Source: an uncultured Muribaculaceae bacterium
GTDB taxonomy: Bacteria; Bacteroidota; Bacteroidia; Bacteroidales; Muribaculaceae
Assembly: GCA_944320595.1 (NCBI GenBank)
Contig: CALUIB010000010.1
Span: 43,172-107,171, forward strand
Length of the DNA: 64,000 bases
Reading direction: 5' to 3'
Below are positions 42,162 through 53,381 of this stretch, piece after piece. The translations under genes and the position numbers were made by a program. The notes beneath the pieces are model-generated. The model was given only the letters and a program-made list of their open reading frames with translations, ran no database searches and had not been told where the DNA came from. Each line of letters starts with the position of its first letter. The first letter of the stretch is position 1.

Positions 42162-43451
42162 ATGGAAAGTGAAAATGCTAAAAAGCACGTAATCATAATT
42201 GGAGGTGGATTTGCTGGCATCAATGCGATTAAAGTGCTTGATAAAAATAAATTTGATATAACACTTATAGACAGGCATAATTTCCATTCATTCCCGCCGT
42301 TGTTTTATCAAATAGCATCGTCGGGCCTTGATTCAGGTAGCATATCGTTCCCATTCCGCAGGGAAGTAAGGCACATGAAGCACGTGAGGTTCCACATGGG
42401 CGAAGTCAAGAAAGTAGACACTGTGGCAAAGACTGTTACAACTCAATTTGAAACAGTAAGCTATGATTATCTTATAGTAGCGGCTGGAACTACCAACAAC
42501 TTCTTTGGGATGAATGATTTGCGTGATAAAGTATATACATTGAAGTCGGTTGCCGAGGCTATAAGATTGCGAAATGAAATTCTTGACCGCCTTGAACGGG
42601 CAAGCATAGCTACCGACCATGAGCGCAAAAAGCAGTTGCTGAGTTTTGTGGTTATTGGAGCCGGGCCCACAGGCGTGGAAGTGGCCGGTGCAATAGGTGA
42701 GATGAAGCGTTATATAATACCACGTGAGTACCCTGAATTGAAGAAGGAGGACTTGAAGATACTGATAGTGGAAGGAACCGACCGCGTGTTGCGGACGATG
42801 AGCGAAGATGCGTCGCGCCACGCATACGAGTATCTTGGGCACTTGATGGTTGACGTAAAACTTAATACCACCATGGTGGGATATGACAACAATGTGGTGA
42901 AATTTGCCGATGGCGAGGAGGTCTATTGTGAGACATTGATATGGACTGCTGGGATTACTGGAGAGCCAATTGATGGCTTTGACAAATCGGTGTATGCACG
43001 CGGAGGACGTTTCAAAGTTGACGAATATAATCGTGTGGATGGATATAACAATATATTTGCACTTGGAGATATTTCTTACCTTGAAGCTCCCGAGTATCCT
43101 CGCGGTTATCCGCAAATGGCACAAGTCGCAATCCAACAGGCCAGATGTCTTGCCGAGAATCTGAATTCGGGCAAATTTGACAAAAAATTCAAATATAACG
43201 ACAAAGGTTCCATGGCTACGGTGGGGCGGAACAGGGCTGTCGCCGATTTACATAAGTTACACATGTATGGCCGTCCGGCATGGGTTACGTGGATGTTTGT
43301 ACATCTTATTTCTATTCTTGGAATGCGAAACAAGCTGACCGTGTTAATTAATTGGATATGGGCATATTGTACTTATTCTACTTCGTTGAGGCTGCTTGTG
43401 CGTCCATCAAAATACCCTTATCGTAAGCATTGGGATCTTGCCAAGGAGTGA
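42162..43451 (+). CDS. ndh: Type II NADH dehydrogenase (NAD(P)/FAD oxidoreductase)
   Basis: Single-subunit NDH-2 passes electrons from NADH to quinone without pumping ions. The 429-aa protein has the FAD-binding IIGGGFAGINAIKVL at the N-terminus, a second nucleotide-binding motif VVIGAGPTGVEVAGA and the FALGDI block. The C-terminus has hydrophobic, membrane-associating helices (WMFVHLISILGMRNKLTVLI). Similar enzymes are common in Bacteroidota. Confidence 0.92.
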   Translation: MESENAKKHVIIIGGGFAGINAIKVLDKNKFDITLIDRHNFHSFPPLFYQIASSGLDSGSISFPFRREVRHMKHVRFHMGEVKKVDTVAKTVTTQFETVSYDYLIVAAGTTNNFFGMNDLRDKVYTLKSVAEAIRLRNEILDRLERASIATDHERKKQLLSFVVIGAGPTGVEVAGAIGEMKRYIIPREYPELKKEDLKILIVEGTDRVLRTMSEDASRHAYEYLGHLMVDVKLNTTMVGYDNNVVKFADGEEVYCETLIWTAGITGEPIDGFDKSVYARGGRFKVDEYNRVDGYNNIFALGDISYLEAPEYPRGYPQMAQVAIQQARCLAENLNSGKFDKKFKYNDKGSMATVGRNRAVADLHKLHMYGRPAWVTWMFVHLISILGMRNKLTVLINWIWAYCTYSTSLRLLVRPSKYPYRKHWDLAKE

Positions 43452-43495
43452 AATTGTTTTTTCTAAATAGAATATTAAATTAAAAAAAGAAGAAT

Positions 43496-44347
43496 ATGAA
43501 ATTGGTAAAAATTATAGTATGTGTGGTTGTAGCTGTATTGGCCGTAGGTTGTGGAACCGTTAGGAAAGGTTCCAAGACTGTCGACCAAAATGCTGTCGAT
43601 ACCACGAATGTTGCAAAAGGCAATGTTATGGAAGGCATGGTCTTGACTAATCCTGCTGAACAATTGGCAGGAGAATGGACTTTCATGAGTATTGACGGAA
43701 AACAGGTAAAAACTATGTCTCATGCGTTTGTGATATTCGATTTTGCCGAAAATAGGTTTTATGGGAATAATGGCTGTAATGTCATTAACGGGAATTTTAA
43801 ATGTGAGGGGAATATGGTGGCGTTCAACGATATTATTTCAACGCGGATGGCTTGTGATAATGAGACATCGGAACACACCGTAATGAAAGCCCTTAATGAT
43901 GCAGTTTCGTTGAAACTCAGCGAGAAAGAGGGAATCAAGTATTTGCAATTACTTGACAAAAAGGATAGAGAGTTGGCTCTTTTAAAGGGGCAAAACCTTG
44001 CTTTCATGAACGGGGCGTGGACTGTTGAGGAAATCGATGGTGAGTCTGTCGAGGATAAAAATGTGAAATTGGTGATAGATCTCGATCAGTTGACAATACA
44101 TGGCAATTCGGGTTGCAACATTGTTAATGGAACAGTATATATCGACTATGGAAAAGATTGGGGTGTACAGTTCCAACAGCTGCTTTCTACAATGAAAATG
44201 TGCGAGAATATTCAAACTGAAAAGAAACTTTTGGTGGCACTTGAATTGACAGAGACGTGCAAACAGCTTGATAATTATAAAATAGCACTGTATGACGGCA
44301 AAGGTGAATGTGTGGCCGTGCTGAAAAGATTGCATCTTGAGAAATGA
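43496..44347 (+). CDS. META-domain lipoprotein (two META repeats)
   Basis: The 283-aa lipoprotein has a signal with lipobox VGC (Cys 19). Two META-type repeats follow: LAGEWTFMSIDGKQV to FYGNNGCNVINGNF, and NGAWTVEEIDGESV to IHGNSGCNIVNGTV; the GNxGCNxxNG motif appears in both. META proteins (HslJ-like) are linked to envelope stress and antibiotic tolerance. The role here is not known. A hairpin terminator follows. Confidence 0.88.
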   Translation: MKLVKIIVCVVVAVLAVGCGTVRKGSKTVDQNAVDTTNVAKGNVMEGMVLTNPAEQLAGEWTFMSIDGKQVKTMSHAFVIFDFAENRFYGNNGCNVINGNFKCEGNMVAFNDIISTRMACDNETSEHTVMKALNDAVSLKLSEKEGIKYLQLLDKKDRELALLKGQNLAFMNGAWTVEEIDGESVEDKNVKLVIDLDQLTIHGNSGCNIVNGTVYIDYGKDWGVQFQQLLSTMKMCENIQTEKKLLVALELTETCKQLDNYKIALYDGKGECVAVLKRLHLEK

Positions 44348-44355
44348 TTGTCGTT

Positions 44356-44386
44356 GTTGCAACGGAGTGTGTTTACCGTTTGCAAC
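44356..44386 (+). terminator. Terminator after META lipoprotein gene
   Basis: GTTGCAACGG (44356-44365) pairs with CCGTT-GCAAC (44376-44386, one bulged T), followed by GATAGTTTTTG. Confidence 0.75.
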
Positions 44387-44400
44387 GATAGTTTTTGATA

Positions 44401-44444
44401 TGTGCCAAACTATCATATCGTTAAATGATGGATTGTTTGGCACA
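44401..44444 (+). terminator. Second hairpin between META gene and lon
   Basis: TGTGCCAAAC (44401-44410) pairs with GTTTGGCACA (44435-44444), and ATCAT with ATGAT inside. It is followed by CATTTTG, so it may be a second terminator or part of the lon regulatory region. Confidence 0.5.
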
Positions 44445-44463
44445 CATTTTGCAGATATGTTTT

Positions 44464-44471
44464 TACATTTG
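44464..44471 (+). promoter_or_regulatory. -7 box for lon
   Basis: TACATTTG matches TAnnTTTG 15 nt before the lon ATG. The leader would be very short (about 8 nt). The two TTTG candidates upstream have poor spacing (12 and 24 bp). Confidence 0.45.
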
Positions 44472-44485
44472 TAGCTTATAAAAAG

Positions 44486-46933
44486 ATGATTAATTTTTTC
44501 AACGACTTCGATAACGAACCAAGCGACGAAACTCCACATATAATGCCAATATTTACAGAAATAAAGGGTGGCGATGGTGAAGGTGCCGATGAAGTAATCG
44601 ACGTTAATAATATGCCGATACTTGCATTGCGCAATATGGTGCTATTCCCGGGTATAACTTTGCCTGTGGCAGTGGGCCGAAGCAAGTCGCTAAAACTGAT
44701 ACAGGAGGCACAAGAAAATAAATCCCAGATAGGTGTGGTGTGCCAGGTAAATGGCAAGACCGAAGATCCGGGGTTTGATGATTTGCATCATTATGGTGTT
44801 ATCGCCGACATTATTAAAATTTTTGAGCTGCCTGATAATACTACTAATGTATTGTTGCAGGGGCGTTCATGCTTTGAGCTAAAATCAATCACCGTGCAGA
44901 ATCCATATCTGAAAGGTGTAGTTGAATTGTCGGAGGAAATTCAACCGGCTGAAGATGACAAGGAATTTGATGCCTTAATGATAAGCCTGCGTGAATTGAC
45001 ATTCGACATACTTAAAAACATGGGCGATGGGGCAAAGGAATTGGCATTCGCAATTAAAAATATCGATAACCCGTTGTATTTGATTAATTTCCTTTCGGTT
45101 AATTGCCCGATTGAACCATCGGTAAAGCAAGAAATGCTTGAGGAAAGGATTATAAAGCAGCGGGCTTATAAGCTGTATTCCATTTTGTCGAAACAGGCAC
45201 AGTTGCTTGCTATTAAAGCCGACATACAGTCGAAAACACGTGAGGATTTGTCACAGCAGCAGCGCGAACACTTTTTGCAGCAGCAAATACGTACAATTCA
45301 AGATGAGTTGGGTAATACTGCTGATGATGATATCGACGAATTACAAAAACGGGCAGAAAAAAAGCACTGGAACGAGGAGACGGGTAAAGCTTTTGAGAAA
45401 GAATTGAAAAAGTTGGAGCGCATAAATCCCCAGTCGCCCGATTTTTCGGTTCAATATGCTTATCTCGACACGCTGCTAAACTTGCCGTGGAACGAATACA
45501 CTACCGACAACTTTAATTTAAAGAAGGTAGAGGCCAAGCTCAACAAGGATCATTACGGACTTGAAAAGGTGAAAGACCGTATATTGGAGCACCTTGCCGT
45601 CTTGAAATTGAGAGGCGACATGAAAGCTCCCATAATTTGTTTATACGGGCCTCCGGGTGTTGGTAAGACTTCGTTGGGCAAGTCGATTGCTGATGCGCTT
45701 AATCGTAAATATGTAAGGGTGTCGCTTGGCGGTCTGCATGATGAGGCTGAAATACGTGGGCACAGACGCACATATATAGGAGCAATGCCCGGACGTATAA
45801 TTCAAGGGCTGATTAAAAGCGAAAGTGCGAATCCAGTGTTTGTGCTTGATGAAATAGACAAGCTTGGACAGGATTTCAAGGGAGATCCATCGTCGGCATT
45901 GCTTGAGGTGCTTGACCCTGAGCAAAACAGCCATTTCCATGATAATTATGTGGATTTGGATTTTGACTTGTCGAAAATATTATTTGTAGCCACGGCCAAT
46001 TCATTGGCTGAATTGTCTCAACCGCTCCTCGACCGTATGGAAATCATTGAGATAAATGGCTATATACAAGAAGAAAAAATAGAGATTGCTCGCAAGCATT
46101 TGATACCAAAGCAACTTAAAGAGCATGGCTTTGCTGCCAAGGAAATAGATTTCCCGAAAGCATCCATTGCTAAGATGATTGATGCCTATACAAGGGAATC
46201 GGGTGTCCGACAGCTTGACAAGGTTATCGCCAAAGTGTTAAGGCGTATAGCCAGGTTGAAGGCTTCGAACGAAGAATTCCCGACAACAATAACAGTTGAT
46301 GAGCTGAGGGGATTTCTTGGCCCTGAAGAATATTTCAGAGACAAGTATGAGGGGAATGAATTTGCGGGTGTAGTTACTGGTCTTGCGTGGACAGCCGTTG
46401 GAGGGGAAATACTGTTTGTCGAGTCGTCTATTTCCAAAGGGAAAGGTGAAAAACTGACGCTAACAGGCAACCTTGGAGATGTGATGAAAGAGTCGGCTGT
46501 AATAGCATTGCAATATTTGAAAGCCCACAGTTCATTGTTTGGAATAGATTATGAACTGTTTGACAAATATAATGTGCACATTCATGTGCCAGAAGGTGCT
46601 ATTCCGAAAGACGGTCCATCGGCGGGTGTGACGATGGTAACTTCACTTGTTTCTACTTTCACGCAGCGCAAGGTCCGCCCCAATTTGGCCATGACTGGCG
46701 AAATTACATTGCGAGGGAAAGTGCTGCCGGTGGGCGGAATCAAAGAGAAGATACTGGCGGCAAAACGAGCCGGTATAACCGACATTGTATTGTGCAAAGA
46801 AAACAAGAAAGATATAGACGAGATTAAAGAGGCATATTTGAAAGGGCTCAATTTCCACTATGTAGGTACAATAAAAGAGGTAATAGACATAGCAATTTTA
46901 CCCGAAAAGATTGACAATGCCCTTGAATTATAG
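44486..46933 (+). CDS. lon: ATP-dependent serine protease Lon
   Basis: Lon degrades abnormal and regulatory proteins. The 815-aa protein has an N-terminal LON substrate domain (LALRNMVLFPGITLPV), a coiled linker, the AAA module with Walker A GPPGVGKTS and Walker B VFVLDEIDK, and the serine-lysine protease domain with Ser in PKDGPSAGVTM and Lys in GIKEKILAAKRAG. It is the first of a block lon, clpP, clpX, though a hairpin separates it from clpP. Confidence 0.97.
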   Translation: MINFFNDFDNEPSDETPHIMPIFTEIKGGDGEGADEVIDVNNMPILALRNMVLFPGITLPVAVGRSKSLKLIQEAQENKSQIGVVCQVNGKTEDPGFDDLHHYGVIADIIKIFELPDNTTNVLLQGRSCFELKSITVQNPYLKGVVELSEEIQPAEDDKEFDALMISLRELTFDILKNMGDGAKELAFAIKNIDNPLYLINFLSVNCPIEPSVKQEMLEERIIKQRAYKLYSILSKQAQLLAIKADIQSKTREDLSQQQREHFLQQQIRTIQDELGNTADDDIDELQKRAEKKHWNEETGKAFEKELKKLERINPQSPDFSVQYAYLDTLLNLPWNEYTTDNFNLKKVEAKLNKDHYGLEKVKDRILEHLAVLKLRGDMKAPIICLYGPPGVGKTSLGKSIADALNRKYVRVSLGGLHDEAEIRGHRRTYIGAMPGRIIQGLIKSESANPVFVLDEIDKLGQDFKGDPSSALLEVLDPEQNSHFHDNYVDLDFDLSKILFVATANSLAELSQPLLDRMEIIEINGYIQEEKIEIARKHLIPKQLKEHGFAAKEIDFPKASIAKMIDAYTRESGVRQLDKVIAKVLRRIARLKASNEEFPTTITVDELRGFLGPEEYFRDKYEGNEFAGVVTGLAWTAVGGEILFVESSISKGKGEKLTLTGNLGDVMKESAVIALQYLKAHSSLFGIDYELFDKYNVHIHVPEGAIPKDGPSAGVTMVTSLVSTFTQRKVRPNLAMTGEITLRGKVLPVGGIKEKILAAKRAGITDIVLCKENKKDIDEIKEAYLKGLNFHYVGTIKEVIDIAILPEKIDNALEL

Positions 46934-46959
46934 ATGCCAGTTTCCCAAAACTTGAATAT

Positions 46960-46997
46960 AATGGTTCATTGAGCGTATTAAGCATCAATGAACCATT
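46960..46997 (+). terminator. Terminator after lon
   Basis: AATGGTTCATTGA (46960-46972) pairs perfectly with TCAATGAACCATT (46985-46997) around a 12-nt loop, followed by TTGTC. Confidence 0.75.
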
Positions 46998-47056
46998 TGT
47001 CTATATTTGGCGTGAAAATGCTTGTGTGCAATGAGTGTGGATTGACAAAATTTTCG

Positions 47057-47064
47057 TAACTTTG
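47057..47064 (+). promoter_or_regulatory. -7 box for clpP-clpX
   Basis: TAACTTTG matches TAnnTTTG 46 nt before the clpP start codon. The -33 element is weak. Confidence 0.5.
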
Positions 47065-47109
47065 AATTATTATTTGTGTTGAATATCAAAAAATAATCAT
47101 AACGATAAT

Positions 47110-47829
47110 ATGAATGCAGATTTTAGAAAATATGCCGTTAACCATCTCGGCATGAATGGTCTTGCGCTCGACCAGTATGTGGGGAAAACGAGCCCGATAA
47201 TGAGCAGCTATATTTCTCCTACGATAATCGAGGAACGCCAGTTGAACGTGGCGCAAATGGATGTGTTCTCGCGGCTGATGATGGACAGGATTATATTCCT
47301 CGGAACGACGGTAGATGATTATTCGGCCAATGTGATACAGGCTCAATTGTTGTATTTGGATTCATGCGACCCAGGAAAAGACGTTTCGATATATATAAAT
47401 TCCCCTGGAGGGTCGGTATATGCCGGATTAGGCATATATGATACTATGCAATATATATCGAGCAATGTGTCAACAATATGCACAGGTATGGCCGCGTCGA
47501 TGGCCGCTGTGTTGCTGGTTGCCGGGGCCAAGGGAAAGCGGTTTGCCTTGAAGCATTCGCGCATAATGATACACCAACCGATGGGGGGTGTACAAGGACA
47601 AGCCTCGGATATTGAAATAACCGCACGTGAGATATTGAAATTAAAGGATGAATTGTATTCTATAATATCGCAACACTCGGGACAGCCATTTGAAAAGATT
47701 GTGAAAGATTCCGACAGGGATTATTGGATGACGTCGCAAGAGGCTGCTGAATATGGCATGATTGACAAAGTTCTTGAGAGACAGCCCCAAGTGATTGCCG
47801 AGGATAAAAAAACAGAAGAAAACAAGTAA
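47110..47829 (+). CDS. clpP: ATP-dependent Clp protease proteolytic subunit
   Basis: ClpP forms the tetradecameric proteolytic barrel. The 239-aa protein has the catalytic Ser 130 (GMAASMAA), His 155 (IMIHQPMGG) and Asp about 204 (SDRDYWM). The N-terminal extension of about 30 residues before the mature start is longer than in E. coli and is common in this phylum. clpX begins 3 nt downstream, a standard operon. Confidence 0.97.
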   Translation: MNADFRKYAVNHLGMNGLALDQYVGKTSPIMSSYISPTIIEERQLNVAQMDVFSRLMMDRIIFLGTTVDDYSANVIQAQLLYLDSCDPGKDVSIYINSPGGSVYAGLGIYDTMQYISSNVSTICTGMAASMAAVLLVAGAKGKRFALKHSRIMIHQPMGGVQGQASDIEITAREILKLKDELYSIISQHSGQPFEKIVKDSDRDYWMTSQEAAEYGMIDKVLERQPQVIAEDKKTEENK

Positions 47830-47832
47830 GCA

Positions 47833-49068
47833 ATGGCCAAAAAGACAGAGACATATTGTAGCTTTTGTGGACGCAGTTCCCGTGAGGTCGATTTGCTGAT
47901 GCCCGGCATAAATGGTTGCATTTGCAGCGATTGTGCGGCGCAAGCGTATGAAATATCTCGTGAATATTTAGCCGAAAAGGGGAAGGACAAGGTTAAAGAT
48001 ATAGATATAAATGACGTTCCGAAACCTGTTGCCATAAAGGAATATCTCGACCAGTATATCATAGGGCAAGAACGGGCGAAGAAATATATCTCGGTAGCCG
48101 TTTATAACCATTATAAGCGTTTGGCGCAAAAGAATGACGATGTTGACATTGAAAAGTCAAATATAATAATGGTCGGCCCTACTGGAACAGGAAAGACATT
48201 GATAGCAAAGACTATTGCAAGGCTTCTGAAAGTTCCATTTGCCATAGTCGATGCCACAGTACTTACCGAGGCTGGGTATGTGGGAGAAGATATTGAGAGC
48301 TTGTTGACACGGTTGTTGCAGGCTTGTGATTATGACGTGAAACTTGCCGAGCGTGGAATCGTTTTTATAGACGAAATCGACAAAATAGCACGGAAAGGCG
48401 ATAACCCGTCGATAACACGTGACGTGAGTGGCGAAGGGGTTCAACAGGGGTTGTTGAAATTGCTCGAAGGCTCGATAGTGAATGTTCCGCCACAAGGTGG
48501 GCGCAAGCATCCCGAGCAGCGCATGATAGCTGTAAATACAAAAAACATATTGTTTATTTGCGGAGGGGCGTTTGAGGGCATAGAACGCAAGATTGCCTTG
48601 AGGCTAAACACGCATGCGGTCGGATATGGTGCCGATGCTGCGAGCAAACGCATTGCGCGTGAAAAGTTATTGCATTACGTCACGCCGCAAGATTTACGTT
48701 CGTTCGGACTTATCCCCGAGATTATAGGCCGGTTGCCAATATTGACAAATTTGGAGGAACTGGATCGTGCTGCACTTCGCAGGATATTGGTAGAGCCTAA
48801 GAATGCCATAGTGAAACAATATGTGAAACTGTTCAGTATGGACGGGGTTGAGTTGAAGTTTGATGACGAGGCTCTTGATTACGTTGTTGACAAAGCAATA
48901 GAATTCAAGCTTGGTGCTCGTGGATTGCGGTCGATAGTTGAAACTATAATGATTGATGCAATGTATGAAACGCCGTCAACCGGGAAAAAAGAGTTTGTTG
49001 TAACAAAGGAGTATGCAAAATCGCAATTGCAGAAAGCAAATTTTGAGATGATGCAACAGGTGAACTGA
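47833..49068 (+). CDS. clpX: ATP-dependent Clp protease ATP-binding subunit ClpX
   Basis: ClpX unfolds substrates and feeds them to ClpP. The 411-aa protein has the N-terminal C4 zinc finger (Cys 9, 12, 31, 34), Walker A GPTGTGKT, Walker [11 protein letters not shown], and IGRLPI, the ClpP-loop region. The length is standard. It follows clpP after 3 nt. Confidence 0.97.
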   Translation: MAKKTETYCSFCGRSSREVDLLMPGINGCICSDCAAQAYEISREYLAEKGKDKVKDIDINDVPKPVAIKEYLDQYIIGQERAKKYISVAVYNHYKRLAQKNDDVDIEKSNIIMVGPTGTGKTLIAKTIARLLKVPFAIVDATVLTEAGYVGEDIESLLTRLLQACDYDVKLAERGIVFIDEIDKIARKGDNPSITRDVSGEGVQQGLLKLLEGSIVNVPPQGGRKHPEQRMIAVNTKNILFICGGAFEGIERKIALRLNTHAVGYGADAASKRIAREKLLHYVTPQDLRSFGLIPEIIGRLPILTNLEELDRAALRRILVEPKNAIVKQYVKLFSMDGVELKFDDEALDYVVDKAIEFKLGARGLRSIVETIMIDAMYETPSTGKKEFVVTKEYAKSQLQKANFEMMQQVN

Positions 49069-49080
49069 TTGCATACACAC

Positions 49081-49167
49081 AACTAAGTATGGCCCGGTAT
49101 ATGCTTGCTCTGAAAAAAAGTTGATTTAATAGCGTTTATAGGCGTAAGCATATACCGGGACTTAGTT
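49081..49167. terminator. Long inverted repeat after clpX
   Basis: Arms of 22 paired bases: AACTAAGT/ACTTAGTT (49081-49088, 49160-49167) and CCCGGTATATGCTT/AAGCATATACCGGG (49093-49106, 49146-49159), with a 4-nt bulge and a loop of nearly 40 nt. It is followed by TTTTC. It is much longer than an ordinary terminator, but that is the simplest reading. Confidence 0.7.
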
Positions 49168-49213
49168 TTCAAATGGCGATATTGCAGAGCGAAAAAAATT
49201 ATTGGGGCAAATA

Positions 49214-49245
49214 CTTGTTTTTTTTGCCGCGGAATATTATATTTG
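49214..49245 (+). promoter_or_regulatory. Promoter for recQ
   Basis: CTTG (49214-49217, one off TTTG) and TATATTTG (49238-49245) are 20 bp apart. The leader is about 25 nt. Confidence 0.6.
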
Positions 49246-49275
49246 TTCTACCAATAAAAAATCTTTTCTATTAAC

Positions 49276-51456
49276 ATGGCAAACAAAGAACTCCTAACAT
49301 CAACATTGAAGAAATATTTTGGTTTCGATACCTTCAAGGGCAACCAAGAAGCGATAATGGAAAATTTGCTTGATGGTAACGACACATTTGTCTTAATGCC
49401 CACAGGAGGTGGAAAATCGTTGTGTTACCAGTTGCCATCGTTAATAATGGAAGGAACAGCTATCGTTATATCGCCTTTGATCGCATTGATGAAAAATCAG
49501 GTTGATGCCATGCGTAATTACAGCGACGAGGATGGAGTGGCGCACTTCTTGAATTCCTCGTTGAACAAGCAAGCCATCGACCAGGTAAAAGAAGATGTGG
49601 TCAGCGGCAAGACGCGGTTGCTATATGTGGCACCAGAGTCATTGACAAAAGAAGATAATATAGAGTTTTTAAAAACAGTAAAGATTTCTTTTTATGCCGT
49701 GGACGAAGCCCATTGCATATCGGAGTGGGGACATGATTTTCGCCCGGAATACCGCAGGATACGGCCGATAATTAATGAAATAGGGAAACGGCCGGTGATA
49801 GCACTGACTGCGACAGCCACGCCAAAAGTGCAGCATGACATACAGAAGAATTTGGGAATGACCGATGCCAAGGTGTTCAAGTCGTCGTTCAACCGTCCTA
49901 ACTTGTATTATGAGGTAAGGAACAAGACGAGCAATATCGACAAGGACATTATAAAATTCATAAAAGACCGCCCGGGGAAATCGGGCATTGTTTATTGCCT
50001 GAGCCGGAAAAAGGTGGAAGAATTGGCGCAAATATTACAAGTCAATGATATTCGTGCCCTCCCATACCATGCTGGGATGGATACGGCCACTCGCACGGCC
50101 AATCAGGATGCATTTTTGCAAGAAGATGTTGATGTGATTGTTGCCACGATAGCCTTTGGAATGGGAATCGACAAGCCCGATGTGAGGTTTGTCATCCATT
50201 ATGATATTCCCAAAAGTCTTGAAGGCTATTATCAAGAAACCGGCAGAGCCGGCAGGGATGGCGGTGAAGGCTTGTGCATCACATTTTATACCAACAAAGA
50301 CCTCCAAAAACTCGAAAAATTCATGCAGGGCAAGCCTGTGGCAGAACAAGAAATCGGGAAACAATTGCTCTTGGAAACTGCGGCATACGCCGAGTCGTCG
50401 GTATGCCGGAGGAAGACTCTTTTGCATTATTTTGGAGAAGAGTACACCGAGGACAATTGTGGCAACTGTGACAATTGTTTAAATCCTAAAAAACGAGTGG
50501 AAGCTAAGGATGAATTGTGTGCGGTGATAGAAACTGTCATCGCTTTAAAAGAGAAATTTAAGGCTGATTATATTATAAACGTCTTGTTAGGGAAAGAGAC
50601 TAATGAAATCAAGTCATACGGGCATGAAAATGAGGAAGTGTTTGGCAGTTTGCAAGGCTCGGACGACCGATTCATAGGTGCCGTAATTCGTCAAGCCATA
50701 ATTTCGGGGTATCTTGATCGAGATATAGAAAATTATGGTTTGTTGAAGGTAACTAATTCAGGAAGAGCGTTCCTTAAAAAGCCTACATCGTTCAAGATTG
50801 TAGAAGACAATGATTTTTCAGCTTCGGATGAAGAAGCTGTAGCAAAAGGTGGCGTGTCGTGTGCAGTGGACCCAGAATTGACGGCAATACTAAAGGACTT
50901 GCGTAAGAAAATTGCCAAACAGCATAATTTGCCTCCGTATGTTATTTTCCAAGATCAGTCGATTGATGCCATGGCGACAACTTATCCCATAAGCATAGAG
51001 GAACTGATTAACATTCCCGGGGTTGGGCCAGGGAAAGCCAAGCGATATGGCGAAGAGTTTATAAAAGTGATAAAGCGCCATGTAGAGGAAAATGAAATAG
51101 AGCGTCCCGAAGACCTGCTTGTAAGGAGCGTTCCAAACAAAAGCAAGCTGAAAATCTCGTTGATTCAAGGAATAGATCGCCGTATCCCGCTTGACGAATT
51201 GGCTGAATCGAAAGGGCTTGATTTTAATGAGATGCTCGATGAAGTAGAGGCGATTGTATATTCGGGAACGAAAATAAATATCGATTACTTCATCTCGGAG
51301 ATAATGGACGAGGATCACGAAGAGGAAATATTTGAATATTTCAAAGAAAGCGAAAGTGACGACCTTGACGAAGCCGTAAAAGAGCTTGGCAGCGATTTCA
51401 CCGAAGAAGAAATAAGGCTGGTAAGAATTAAGTTCTTGTCGGAATTGGGGAATTAG
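49276..51456 (+). CDS. recQ: ATP-dependent DNA helicase RecQ
   Basis: RecQ is a 3'-5' helicase in recombination and repair. The 726-aa protein has Walker A MPTGGGKSLCYQLP, the DEAH box with the aromatic loop (DEAHCISEWGHDFRPEYRR), motif VI (QETGRAGRDG), a RQC zinc site (CRRKTLLHYF to CGNCDNC) and a HRDC domain (about 535-610). It carries an extra 100 or so acidic residues after HRDC, ending LSELGN. The extension is often seen in Bacteroidota RecQ. Confidence 0.96.
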   Translation: MANKELLTSTLKKYFGFDTFKGNQEAIMENLLDGNDTFVLMPTGGGKSLCYQLPSLIMEGTAIVISPLIALMKNQVDAMRNYSDEDGVAHFLNSSLNKQAIDQVKEDVVSGKTRLLYVAPESLTKEDNIEFLKTVKISFYAVDEAHCISEWGHDFRPEYRRIRPIINEIGKRPVIALTATATPKVQHDIQKNLGMTDAKVFKSSFNRPNLYYEVRNKTSNIDKDIIKFIKDRPGKSGIVYCLSRKKVEELAQILQVNDIRALPYHAGMDTATRTANQDAFLQEDVDVIVATIAFGMGIDKPDVRFVIHYDIPKSLEGYYQETGRAGRDGGEGLCITFYTNKDLQKLEKFMQGKPVAEQEIGKQLLLETAAYAESSVCRRKTLLHYFGEEYTEDNCGNCDNCLNPKKRVEAKDELCAVIETVIALKEKFKADYIINVLLGKETNEIKSYGHENEEVFGSLQGSDDRFIGAVIRQAIISGYLDRDIENYGLLKVTNSGRAFLKKPTSFKIVEDNDFSASDEEAVAKGGVSCAVDPELTAILKDLRKKIAKQHNLPPYVIFQDQSIDAMATTYPISIEELINIPGVGPGKAKRYGEEFIKVIKRHVEENEIERPEDLLVRSVPNKSKLKISLIQGIDRRIPLDELAESKGLDFNEMLDEVEAIVYSGTKINIDYFISEIMDEDHEEEIFEYFKESESDDLDEAVKELGSDFTEEEIRLVRIKFLSELGN

Positions 51457-51466
51457 TGCACATATA

Positions 51467-51499
51467 ATGGTGACGAAGCTATTGTAGTTTCGTCACCAT
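51467..51499 (+). terminator. Terminator after recQ
   Basis: ATGGTGACGAA (51467-51477) pairs perfectly with TTCGTCACCAT (51489-51499) around 11 nt. It lies 10 nt past the stop codon. Confidence 0.8.
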
Positions 51500-51689
51500 C
51501 ATTATTGCCCTGGTTGTATAAAAAACATTAAATAGACTGCCTTGCGGTCGTTAAATTTGATGATTTATTAGTAATTTTGTGGGCAATAATGATGTAGGAC
51601 GGTTTAATATTTGGCGTTTTGGGGCAGACCTTGGACACTGAATATTGCTTTGTAACTTATAATCAGGTATTAAACATAACACAATATAA

Positions 51690-53174
<1,485 letters not shown>

Positions 53175-53210
53175 TGTGGCTTTACGACAATAAAGATTGT
53201 GAAGGCTATC

Positions 53211-53259
53211 AAATGCGTAATTTGGAAATGAACAGTTTCTAATTACGCATTTGTTTTTA
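53211..53259 (+). terminator. Terminator after guaB
   Basis: CAAATGCGTAATT (53211-53223) pairs perfectly with AATTACGCATTTG (53242-53254), with GAAA/TTTC inside, followed by five T. Confidence 0.9.
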
Positions 53260-53381
53260 TGAAGATTTCTTGTGAGCTTGAGAAAATGCATATTTAAAAA
53301 AAAACAAAAGGCGCATAATTTTTATATTAATGTGACGTTATATTTTTTAGTGTAAGATTTATAACAAACAAACCTAATTAT

